NCBI GenBank assembly: GCA_002898115.1
Contig: BDTL01000211.1
Location: forward strand, 1 to 20,829
Direction: 5' to 3'
Length of the DNA: 20,829 nucleotides
From: a bacterium BMS3Bbin02
GTDB lineage: Bacteria; Actinomycetota; Acidimicrobiia; Spongiisociales; UBA5794
Position 1 is the first letter of the stretch; each line of letters begins with the position of its first letter. The position numbers and the translations under genes were made by a program. The notes beneath the pieces are model-generated. The model saw only the letters and a list, made by a program, of their open reading frames with translations. It was not told where the DNA came from and ran no database searches. Shown here piece after piece: positions 13,865-20,829 of the stretch.

Positions 13865-15034
13865 TTACGTCGTTCGGGTTGCCGGACGACAGCGATCGTC
13901 GTAGTCGACGAGCAGCGGTGGTGCATCGACATTTCCACAGGCAGGGCACATCGGATCGCGCTGCAGTCTCAGCTCCATGAACCGCTGTTCGAGGGCATCG
14001 TACGTGAGAAGCCGCCCGGATAACGTGTCACCGAGGTTCAAGAGCAGCTTGATCGTTTCCATGGCTTGAATCGAACCGATAACTCCCGGCAGCACTCCCA
14101 GTACCCCGGCTGTGGCGCAGTTCGGCGCGAGTTCGGGTGGTGGAGGTTCGGGGAACAGGCATCGGTAACAAGGTCCCTTCCACGGCGAGAACACAGTTGC
14201 TTGACCCTCGAAGCGGAATATCGACCCGTGTACAACCGGAATGCGCGCATGGAGGGAGGCATCATTCAACAGGTAGCGGGTGGGGAAATTGTCGGACCCG
14301 TCAACGATGACATCGTAACCCGCAATGAAATCGAGGACATTCGCCGCATCGAGTCGCTCTGCGTAGCGGACAACGGCAACATCCGGATTGATTGCGGCAA
14401 TGGCCTGGCTTGCGGAATCGACTTTGAGTTGTCCGACGCTGCGGGATGTGTGGATGATCTGGCGTTGCAGGTTTGAGATCTCGACGCGATCGAAGTCGAC
14501 GATTCCGATCGTGCCGACGCCCGCCGCAGCGAGGTAGAGCGCAACAGGGGAGCCGAGACCGCCTGCACCGATAAGCAATACCCTGGATTCCAGTAGGGCG
14601 CGCTGTCCGTCGAGACCAACCTCGGGGAGCCGTAGGTGCCGGGCGTACTGTGTCCTCTGCCGATCGGTAAGGCCACCCGGGACATTCCACGGGTAGCCAC
14701 CGGCTTTCCATCCGTCGAAACCGCCAACGAGTGACCGGGCGTCGGTATACCCCATTGCTTGGAGGTCGCGGGCTGCAAGGGCCGAGCGTCCACCACCGGC
14801 GCAGTACAGGATCACCACTGCTTCGTGATCGGAGGCGGCATCTGCGATTTCGCCCTCAAGGATGCCGCGAGGCAGGAAGACGGCACCGTCAATGGCGCCC
14901 TGGGTGTACTCATCAGCCTCGCGAACGTCGATGAGGACGGCGCCTTCGTCAACCAAATGGGCCACATCGGACGCCTCGACCTCGACGATCATCCGCTTTG
15001 CCTCGGCAATGATCTCTTGATAGGTTCGACCCAT
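13865..15034 (-). CDS. Rhodanese-ThiF/MoeB fusion (sulfur-carrier adenylyltransferase)
   Basis: Two-domain enzyme expected to adenylate the C-terminal glycine of a sulfur carrier (MoaD-, ThiS- or CysO-like) and supply sulfur. Residues 15-117 are a rhodanese domain with active-site Cys78 in YCAGGGRS. Residues 123-380 are the E1-like domain: GAGGLGSP (156-163) binds ATP, DGSDNFPTR has Asp249, Cys307 sits in NCATAGVLG, and zinc is held by Cys290, Cys293, Cys364 and Cys367. The best-known relatives (MoeZ, MOCS3, Uba4) carry the rhodanese at the C-terminus; here it comes first. I start at ATG 15034, five bases after GGGAG; the longer frame to 15061 adds nine residues. No carrier-protein or molybdopterin gene is adjacent, so the pathway is open. 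Confidence 0.9.
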   Translation of the reverse strand: MGRTYQEIIAEAKRMIVEVEASDVAHLVDEGAVLIDVREADEYTQGAIDGAVFLPRGILEGEIADAASDHEAVVILYCAGGGRSALAARDLQAMGYTDARSLVGGFDGWKAGGYPWNVPGGLTDRQRTQYARHLRLPEVGLDGQRALLESRVLLIGAGGLGSPVALYLAAAGVGTIGIVDFDRVEISNLQRQIIHTSRSVGQLKVDSASQAIAAINPDVAVVRYAERLDAANVLDFIAGYDVIVDGSDNFPTRYLLNDASLHARIPVVHGSIFRFEGQATVFSPWKGPCYRCLFPEPPPPELAPNCATAGVLGVLPGVIGSIQAMETIKLLLNLGDTLSGRLLTYDALEQRFMELRLQRDPMCPACGNVDAPPLLVDYDDRCRPATRTT

Positions 15035-15090
15035 AGACGCTCCCTCGGTCGGGGCGAACATGGTAGTTGGTCACCGGTGAGCCGGGACCG

Positions 15091-15555
15091 TTAACGAGGA
15101 TTGCTGATCCGCCACGCTGCGTGTCGTCGGCGGACCGATGGCGTGAGTCGCATCACTTGTTCCACTGACAGTGGCGGTACCGTCGTGCGAACCTCCAGTC
15201 CCCGTTCAGAAACCCGCACGAGCTCATCTCGCGCCAGACGATCAAGTGAGCGGGGGCGCTTGATCTCTGTCCCTTTCTCGGCGGCACGTACCAGGCGCAG
15301 ATAGTCCGCCACCGCTGACGGCCCGATGTAGGCCGTCCAGAACGTCCGCACGTAAGGATGGGTCGCGGAGAACTCAAGCGGGGCTTTCGCGTTCCAGAGA
15401 GTCGGTTGCACGAGCGGACGTGGTCGGGCCGTTCGACGAACAGTGGGGTTGGTATCGACAGCACTCGGACACCCTGCGGATCTCGTCGCGATGGGAGGAC
15501 GGGTTGCATCTCGACGGTGTGTCCGAGGTGCTGTCGAAAGTGGGGCGGTAGGCAT
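15091..15555 (-). CDS. Small conserved-looking protein with probable paired frameshifts
   Basis: The 154-residue open frame encodes a convincing C-terminal half: NAKAPLEFSATHPYVRTFW, YIGPSAVADYLRL, RPRSLDRLARDEL and VRTTVPPLS, soluble and basic. I do not know its function. The first 55 residues are Arg/Pro/Thr-rich with poor codon bias. In that stretch another frame reads HFRQHLGHTVEMQPVLPSR and then GVRVLSIPTPLFVERPDHV with strong GC3 bias, so an extra C in the C-run (15542-15545) and an extra CT in the CTCTCT run (15396-15401) would together restore the frame. It may therefore be a damaged gene, or the read may contain errors. A good promoter lies directly upstream, and the rhodanese-ThiF gene follows 56 bp later. 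Confidence 0.6.
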   Translation of the reverse strand: MPTAPLSTAPRTHRRDATRPPIATRSAGCPSAVDTNPTVRRTARPRPLVQPTLWNAKAPLEFSATHPYVRTFWTAYIGPSAVADYLRLVRAAEKGTEIKRPRSLDRLARDELVRVSERGLEVRTTVPPLSVEQVMRLTPSVRRRHAAWRISNPR

Positions 15556-15591
15556 AACTCATTTATACGCGATAGCGAGAGGTAGAGTCAA
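15556..15591 (-). promoter_or_regulatory. Sigma-70-type promoter, apparently leaderless
   Basis: On the minus strand TTGACT (15591-15586) and TATAAA (15567-15562) are 18 bases apart, the best promoter match in the window. The ATG of the 154-residue frame begins at 15555, seven bases after the -10, so transcription would start on or beside the start codon and the mRNA would be leaderless. The promoter lies 30 bp beyond the stop of the LON-domain gene. Confidence 0.65.
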
Positions 15592-15621
15592 GAACGTCGA
15601 AGTAGACCGCGAAAGAAACCG

Positions 15622-16260
15622 TTAGCTAGATGCAATACGGCGTTCGAGATCGTCAATGCGGAGATCGAGGAGTGCGGTCAGGCGGATCATCCGTTCCGTA
15701 GGGTCGTCGATGGTCAGGAGCGTTTGGCGGTCGTATGCCGGCAGCGGAGCAGCGTTACACAGATGCCACGACGCAACGAGTGGATCGTCCCCGATATCAA
15801 TCTCAATGGGACCCGAGGTCCCACCGAGCTCGATCGCAAGACCCACCAGGCGTTGTCGACGGCGTCGTGCCGTATCAACCATGGGGGCGAGGCTCTGGGC
15901 GAACGAGGTGTCGTCCGCGACGGTGATATCGGCGATCGGGTAGGGATCGTCTTCTAGCCACCGCTCGACAGATAGGCGGTTGGTGCCGATTGCCAGGATC
16001 GCCAGGCGGTCGTTGTCGATCCGACCCGACGATGCGATCGACGCCAATGTGCCCGCATCGAAACGAACGTCGCCTCCGCCAACCTCGTGGCCGCGTTGAA
16101 TGAGCACGATCCCAAAGGGAATGTTTTGATCCAGGCACTCGTGCACCATTGCGACGTAACGAGGTTCGAAAACCTGGAGTGGTAGCGCTCCGTGCGGGAA
16201 CAGCACACTCCCGAGCGGGAACATGGGACATCGCTCGATTCGTCGACCCTTCGAATCCAT
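15622..16260 (-). CDS. LON substrate-binding domain protein
   Basis: Stand-alone LON N-terminal domain protein of 212 residues without the AAA+ ATPase or Ser-Lys protease domains of Lon. The signature is MFPLGSVLFPHGALPLQVFE at about 13-32, followed by the usual beta-rich segment with FGIVLI and GTLASI, and a helical C-terminal half rich in Arg and Asp. Such proteins are widespread and poorly characterised; a substrate-binding or adaptor role is only an inference. The start may be Met1 at 16260 or Met13 at 16224, directly before the conserved motif; neither has a clear ribosome site. It lies 56 bp downstream of the PBP gene on the same strand, so the two may be cotranscribed. Confidence 0.87.
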   Translation of the reverse strand: MDSKGRRIERCPMFPLGSVLFPHGALPLQVFEPRYVAMVHECLDQNIPFGIVLIQRGHEVGGGDVRFDAGTLASIASSGRIDNDRLAILAIGTNRLSVERWLEDDPYPIADITVADDTSFAQSLAPMVDTARRRRQRLVGLAIELGGTSGPIEIDIGDDPLVASWHLCNAAPLPAYDRQTLLTIDDPTERMIRLTALLDLRIDDLERRIASS

Positions 16261-16316
16261 CGCCGTAGTGTGGCGCGGTCTCCGCCCCTTGGGAAGGACC
16301 GAGGCCGTGATCGGAT

Positions 16317-18818
16317 CTATTCCTCGAAAACACCGACGAACAGGGTGATGGCTTGTTCGAATTGGATCTCGCCACCGGGCGCCGGGTTCGTGACGACAAC
16401 CTTACCGACGGCGATCGGGTCACCAACGACGAAGTCCTGGACGGTCCAGGTCACCGCGGCGCCGGTCTCCTCGTTGAAAGCCTCCAACGCCGCAATAGCA
16501 TCCGCAAGCGTAATGCCGGTCAAGTTCGGCAAGGTCGGGAGCTCTCCCGACGCGATGTTCACCGTGACACTCGACCCCTGTCGCACTGTCGTGCCGATCT
16601 CCGGCTCGGTCAGGAGGACGGTGCCTTCTTCCTCGACCGATGGAATTGTTGTGACCTCCACATTGAGCCCGGCGAGGTGAATTGCATCGATGATCTCTTG
16701 CTCGTCGGTGAGCTCTGAGATGTCGGGAACTTCGGTATCCGGTGTCTTGTAGTACGCCGCGGTTCCTTCGGGTCTGAAGAAGTCTTCGACCGGGAGATCT
16801 TCAGTTACCCACAACATGAACTGTTTCCAAATCGGTGCGGCGACCGTGCCACCGTATGCTCGCGTGTAGAACTGGGGTTCCTGGGTGACGTCGTTGAAGA
16901 TCGTGAACTTCTCCATCTCGACCTGTCCGTCGGGATACCCGACCCAGACGGCAGTGGTGTACTGCGGAATCATTCCCATGAACCACACGTCGCGGAAGTT
17001 CTGTGCAGTCCCGGTCTTACCCGCCTGTGGGCGGCCGATGTCCGCGCGTCGGGCTGTCCCGATTGACACGACCTTCTCCATTGCCTGGCGGGCCGCCCCG
17101 ACGAGCGCCGCATCCAGCACACGTTCGCGTTTTACCTCGTGCTGATAGATCACATTGCCGTCCACATCTTCGATACGTTCGATCAGGTACGTCTCGACCT
17201 TTTCGCCGGTGTTCGCAATCGTCGAATACGCCGACGCCATTTCGAGAGGCGACACGCTTTCCACACCGAGGGCAATCGAAAGGACGGGGTTGAGTGGTGA
17301 CTTGATACCGACACGGTGAGCCATCTCCACGATATTCTCGGGACCCACCTGGAGCGACACCTGTGCATACACAGTGTTCGTGGAGGAGTACGTACCCCGT
17401 TCCAGCGTCCGGATGCCTCCACCGCTTGTTCCGGCGTTGCGCACGGTCCACGTCGAGGATCCATTGGAAGCGCACGGTGAGCCACATTCAATGTCGAGAG
17501 GGGACTTGTCCGCGAAATAGGAACCGAGTGTGATGGGTCGACCGTCTTTTGAGCCCTTTTCGAGGGCCGCAAGAAGGGCGATCGGCTTGAACGCCGACCC
17601 GGCCTGACGACGCCCCTCGCGGGCAAGGTCGTAGTTGCGCTCACCGGCTTCGAAGTTCTCACCGAACGCGAGTCCCGATGACATGACCCGTACGGCGCCG
17701 GTGGCGTTATCAATCATCGCAATCGCACCCGTCGGACCGGTGGTGTCGCGGAACGTCGAAAGCAGGATACGGTTCGCTTCCTGTTGCATCTTGTCGTTCA
17801 CCGTGACAAAGATCTTGAGGCCGCCGCCACCTTCGCATTCGACGTCGGATGCGGCGCAGCCGAACATTGCCGTTTTGCGCTCGGTGTAGGTTTCGCCGAG
17901 GCCGTATTTCGGGGACGACAGCACCTCTTCCCGCGCCGCAATGATCACGCGAGGTGATATTTCGTCAAAACCCTTGTGGGGGACGGGGTTGAGCGGTTCT
18001 GCCTTGGCGTCCCTGCCCTCGGCTTCTGTGATGAAGCCGTTGTCGACCATCTCGTCGATAATTCGATCGCGGGCCGGAATCACATACTCGGGTTTGTCGC
18101 GCAGGTTGTAGAGCGATGGGTTGCGGATCGGGGTAACAATCGCGGCCGCTTCTGCAATGGAGAGTTGACTGAGCGGCTTGCCGTAGTACTCCTGGGAGGC
18201 GGCCGCTATGCCATAGGCATTCTCGCCGTAGAAGTTGAAGTTTAGATAGAACTCAAGGATCTGGTCCTTGGTGTAGCGGCGCTCCAGCTCTCCCGCAACG
18301 AGCGCTTCGCACACCTTGCGCTCCAGGGTGAGTTCATCGGTGAGGAAGTTCTTCTTGACCGTCTGTTGGGTGATCGTTGAACCACCCCCGCCGTCGAGGT
18401 CTCCCGTGGTGGCAACGGTCAACGCGCTGCGGAGAATCGATGCGTAGTCGATACCATTGTGGTTGTAGAAATCTGCGTCCTCGGCCGAAAGTATCGTGTT
18501 GATCACCAATTCGGGAACCTCGGACAGGGGCACTGGTTGGCTGTTGCGCTCGGTGAGTGTTCCCAACAGCACATTGTCCTGGGTATACACCTCGGACAAA
18601 CGTCCGAGGTCGGGGAAGTCGAGAGCGAGGTTCTGGTAGTCGCAGAAGTACTGGTCCTCGACGGTCTTGAACGTGCCGAACGCGGCATTGGAACCGAGGA
18701 AGAGGAATAGGCCAAGCCACGTCGATGCGAGGACCGCCGTGGTGGCAAGAAGAGCCGCTGAAGTAAGTCGTTTGCCGCGTCGCTCGCGTCGCTCGACCTG
18801 CTGAATACTTGGTTCCAT
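16317..18818 (-). CDS. Class A penicillin-binding protein (PBP1-type) with two PASTA domains
   Basis: Bifunctional peptidoglycan polymerase, membrane-anchored with its active sites outside. Of 833 residues, 1-17 are cytoplasmic and basic, 18-42 a TM anchor, about 75-250 the GT51 glycosyltransferase (catalytic Glu113 in LSAEDADFYNH, then GGGGSTITQQ and RYTKDQILEFYLN), and about 370-660 the transpeptidase with Ser408 and Lys411 (SAFK), Ser479-Asn481 (STN) and Lys601 (KTG). PASTA repeats start near 697 and 760. Unusual cysteine pairs (321/328 and 445/449) lie in the exported part. ATG 18818 is chosen because it directly precedes the anchor; the frame to 18941 overlaps the divergent mutase gene. 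The 79-bp gap to the mutase must hold promoters for both. Confidence 0.93.
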   Translation of the reverse strand: MEPSIQQVERRERRGKRLTSAALLATTAVLASTWLGLFLFLGSNAAFGTFKTVEDQYFCDYQNLALDFPDLGRLSEVYTQDNVLLGTLTERNSQPVPLSEVPELVINTILSAEDADFYNHNGIDYASILRSALTVATTGDLDGGGGSTITQQTVKKNFLTDELTLERKVCEALVAGELERRYTKDQILEFYLNFNFYGENAYGIAAASQEYYGKPLSQLSIAEAAAIVTPIRNPSLYNLRDKPEYVIPARDRIIDEMVDNGFITEAEGRDAKAEPLNPVPHKGFDEISPRVIIAAREEVLSSPKYGLGETYTERKTAMFGCAASDVECEGGGGLKIFVTVNDKMQQEANRILLSTFRDTTGPTGAIAMIDNATGAVRVMSSGLAFGENFEAGERNYDLAREGRRQAGSAFKPIALLAALEKGSKDGRPITLGSYFADKSPLDIECGSPCASNGSSTWTVRNAGTSGGGIRTLERGTYSSTNTVYAQVSLQVGPENIVEMAHRVGIKSPLNPVLSIALGVESVSPLEMASAYSTIANTGEKVETYLIERIEDVDGNVIYQHEVKRERVLDAALVGAARQAMEKVVSIGTARRADIGRPQAGKTGTAQNFRDVWFMGMIPQYTTAVWVGYPDGQVEMEKFTIFNDVTQEPQFYTRAYGGTVAAPIWKQFMLWVTEDLPVEDFFRPEGTAAYYKTPDTEVPDISELTDEQEIIDAIHLAGLNVEVTTIPSVEEEGTVLLTEPEIGTTVRQGSSVTVNIASGELPTLPNLTGITLADAIAALEAFNEETGAAVTWTVQDFVVGDPIAVGKVVVTNPAPGGEIQFEQAITLFVGVFEE

Positions 18819-18897
18819 AGTTCTGTCTGTAAGACGGTTTTTGGTCCGAAATGGTTCCGGTGCGTACCATCGGCACCGAACTGGAGGCATGTTAGGT

Positions 18898-20490
18898 ATG
18901 TCTGGGAAAGAACCGGATGTTTTGCGCTCAACCAGCGGCATCCCAATAGACGAGGTATACGCAGAATCATCGCTCGATGATTGGGATAGCGAGACTCAAA
19001 TCGGCCGGCCGGGGGAGTACCCTTTCACCCGGGGACCATACCCCTCGATGTATCGCGGTCGACCGTGGACAATGCGCCAGTACGCCGGGTTCGGCTCAGC
19101 GGCGGTGACCAACGAACGCTTCAAGGGTCTTCTCAACGCCGGCCAGACCGGACTATCGGTGGCGTTCGATCTCCCAACGCAAATGGGCATCGACTCGGAT
19201 CATGCATCAGCGCTCGGCGAGGTTGGCAAGGTGGGAGTGGCAATCGATTCGATTGAGGACATGCGCACGCTGTTTGCCGGCATCCCGCTTGGCTCCGTCA
19301 GCACATCAATGACGATCAACGCCACCGCACCGATGTTGGTTTTGCTCTATCAGCTCGTGGCCGAGGAGCAGGGGGTCTCCGGCGAGAACATTCGGGGTAC
19401 CGTGCAAAACGACATCCTCAAGGAGTACATCGCCCGGGGGACCTACATCTACCCCGTCGCACCGTCGATGCGGCTTGTAACGGATGTTTTTGCCTACTGC
19501 AACGAGACGATGCCGGCGTGGAACACGATCTCGATCTCCGGCTATCACATCCGCGAGGCCGGCTCGACCGCGGTGCAAGAGCTTGCGTTCACTCTTGCGA
19601 ACGGTCTTGCGTACGTTGAGGCCGCTGTGGAGGCCGGACTTGATGTCGACGAATTCGCTTCTCGGCTGTCGTTCTTCTGGAACAGTCACAACAACCTGTT
19701 CGAAGAGGTTGCCAAGTTTCGCGCCGCCCGCAGGATGTGGGCTCGTCTGATGAAGGAGCGAGTGGGAGCCGGCGACCCGGCGTCCTGGCGAATGCGATTC
19801 CACACCCAAACGGCCGGCTCGACGCTCACAGCGCAACAGCCCCTCGTGAACATCGTCAGGACCACGGTACAAGCCCTTGCCGGCGTGCTCGGCGGAACGC
19901 AGTCGCTACACACGAATTCTTTTGATGAAGCGCTGGGGTTACCAACCGAGCTGTCGGCAACAGTTGCGTTGCGGACCCAACAGGTCCTTGCCTTTGAATC
20001 GGGCGTGACGGACACCGTCGATCCGCTCGCGGGTTCCTACTTCATCGAGTCGCTCACCGATGCCATCGAGGAAAGGGCGCTTGCGCTCATCGCCCGGGTT
20101 GACGAGCGGGGCGGTGCGGTCCAGGCCATCAGTGAAGGTTTTCCGCAACGAGAGATTGAGGATGCGGCGTATGCGACCGCGCGCGCTCAGGACACCGGTG
20201 AGCAGATCGTTGTCGGTGTGAATGAGTTCACCGTCGCCAACGAAGAGCCGATCGACATTCTGCGGATCGATTCGCAGATCGAGACCGCGCAGGTCGAACG
20301 GTTGCGGACTCTCAAGAATCAGCGGGATAGCGGTGCCGTTGCCGATTTGCTTGCACAACTAAAACAAGCAGCCGAGGCGGATACGAACGTCATGGTGCCA
20401 CTGAAGGCGGCCCTCGCGGCGTCGGCCACAATCGGAGAAGTGTCAGACGTGTTTCGCGTGGTCTTCGGAGTGTATCGACCGACGTCGTGA
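18898..20490 (+). CDS. Methylmalonyl-CoA mutase large (catalytic) subunit
   Basis: TIM-barrel subunit of a B12-dependent acyl-CoA mutase, interconverting methylmalonyl-CoA and succinyl-CoA. The 530 residues cover the catalytic barrel only; the C-terminal B12-binding domain is absent, so a separate small subunit is needed, as in isobutyryl-CoA and archaeal-type mutases. Signatures include GRPWTMRQYAGF, GLSVAFDLPTQMG, NDILKEYIARGTYIYP, SISGYHIREAG and LHTNSFDEA. Tyr62 and Arg180 correspond to the Tyr89 and Arg207 that hold the substrate carboxylate in Propionibacterium MCM (same 118-residue spacing); isobutyryl-CoA mutases have Phe and Gln there. I chose ATG 18898 (GGAGG ten bases upstream); ATG 18889 is also in frame but too near GGAGG. 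No small subunit or MeaB gene is in the window. Confidence 0.92.
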   Translation: MSGKEPDVLRSTSGIPIDEVYAESSLDDWDSETQIGRPGEYPFTRGPYPSMYRGRPWTMRQYAGFGSAAVTNERFKGLLNAGQTGLSVAFDLPTQMGIDSDHASALGEVGKVGVAIDSIEDMRTLFAGIPLGSVSTSMTINATAPMLVLLYQLVAEEQGVSGENIRGTVQNDILKEYIARGTYIYPVAPSMRLVTDVFAYCNETMPAWNTISISGYHIREAGSTAVQELAFTLANGLAYVEAAVEAGLDVDEFASRLSFFWNSHNNLFEEVAKFRAARRMWARLMKERVGAGDPASWRMRFHTQTAGSTLTAQQPLVNIVRTTVQALAGVLGGTQSLHTNSFDEALGLPTELSATVALRTQQVLAFESGVTDTVDPLAGSYFIESLTDAIEERALALIARVDERGGAVQAISEGFPQREIEDAAYATARAQDTGEQIVVGVNEFTVANEEPIDILRIDSQIETAQVERLRTLKNQRDSGAVADLLAQLKQAAEADTNVMVPLKAALAASATIGEVSDVFRVVFGVYRPTS

Positions 20491-20591
20491 TGCACCTGGT
20501 TGGAGCGGGACCGCACTCTTGGGTGCGCGACAGGTGGCGAACAGCGGAAATGTCCGATTCGCGATTCGTTCATCGTCCAGGGGAGAGCTCC

Positions 20592-20829
20592 ATGCACACA
20601 AGAAGACTGATCATCACGACGGTCCTTGTCGTGGCGGCATCGAGTCGCAGTGCATCGGGACCCGGCGCCGTTGCCGCTGCCCCCACGACAGCCCATCGAC
20701 ATCGACGCCCTCGACGTCGTTGGATCCCGTGGCAGCCACCTCTCGTGAGACAGGTCTCGAACTGCTCGACGCGTGTCTTGCGGCAATAAACACCGCAACC
20801 GCTGATATCAATCTCGAGAGTCCCGATGT
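20592..20829 (+). pseudogene. Exported protein start, apparently frameshifted and cut by the window edge
   Basis: ATG 20592 has GGGGAGAG close upstream and encodes MHTRRLIITTVLVVAA, a signal-peptide-like start. That frame turns into an Arg/Trp/His-rich run and stops at 20789. From 20693 another frame reads PSTSTPSTSLDPVAA and then TGLELLDACLAAINTATADI to the edge without a stop, with typical linker and helix composition and strong GC3. One extra C in the short C-run at 20692-20694 would join the two halves into a single exported protein with a Ser/Thr/Pro linker. I cannot tell a real deletion from a sequencing error. No lipobox cysteine is visible. Family unknown. Confidence 0.45.

Noticed and set aside
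14066..14476. 136-codon plus-strand frame
   Set aside because: Antisense to the rhodanese-ThiF gene, which has all catalytic motifs.
18819..18941. N-terminal extension of the PBP
   Set aside because: It crosses the divergent mutase start and adds a Pro/Arg-rich tail before a normal cytoplasmic start and anchor.
20487..20591. N-terminal extension of the right-edge exported protein from ATG 20487
   Set aside because: It would place a hydrophilic Trp/Arg-rich segment before the signal peptide, and GGGGAGAG marks 20592 as the start.
1..20829. Mobile elements, prophage, toxin-antitoxin or defence genes
   Set aside because: No transposase, integrase, terminal repeats, att-like duplications or defence-type domains were seen; the gaps are short and the genes are housekeeping.

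Overview
The window is a gene-dense, high-GC bacterial chromosome segment that reads as ordinary core genome rather than an island. The genes suggest a member of the Actinomycetota, perhaps Acidimicrobiia-like: a BdbC/TlpA-type oxidative-folding pair, a dihydrolipoyl dehydrogenase with the CLxRGC variant of the redox motif, a class A PBP with C-terminal PASTA domains, a split methylmalonyl-CoA mutase, many GTG starts and apparently leaderless starts. The phylum is an inference from gene content. I saw no tRNA, rRNA, CRISPR array, insertion sequence or phage gene.

Layout. 1-823 (minus): a thioredoxin-like membrane protein cut by the window edge, and a DsbB/BdbC-type disulfide oxidoreductase. 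898-2116 (plus): an anchored hypothetical protein, a small lipoprotein and a 68-residue hypothetical protein. 2100-2971 (minus): an alpha/beta hydrolase and a 33-codon single-TM ORF. 3083-8843 (plus): dihydrolipoyl dehydrogenase (E3), a dihydrolipoamide acyltransferase (E2), a single-ORF fusion of octanoyltransferase LipB with lipoyl synthase LipA, and an M24 peptidase. 8907-11524 (plus): transketolase and a polytopic membrane protein. 11595-13040: M17 leucyl aminopeptidase, closed by a strong hairpin terminator. 13185-13844: a secreted CAP-domain protein. 13865-18818 (minus): a class A penicillin-binding protein, a LON-domain protein, a small conserved protein with signs of paired frameshifts, and a rhodanese-ThiF/MoeB fusion. 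18898-20490 (plus): the catalytic subunit of a methylmalonyl-CoA mutase. The edge holds the start of an exported protein that appears frameshifted.

How the genes work together. The most coherent unit is 3083-7745. E2 carries a lipoyl domain that needs lipoate, LipB-LipA can make that lipoate in two steps on one polypeptide, and E3 reoxidises it. The E1 component is not in the window. The mutase would feed propionyl-CoA carbon into the TCA cycle, but its B12-binding partner is also outside the window.

Most notable: the LipB-LipA fusion beside its E2 substrate and E3; the rhodanese-first order of the MoeB-like protein; two loci where codon bias and protein logic switch frame at short C-runs or a dinucleotide repeat (real decay or sequencing error); a 33-residue membrane ORF; and several inverted repeats near gene starts.
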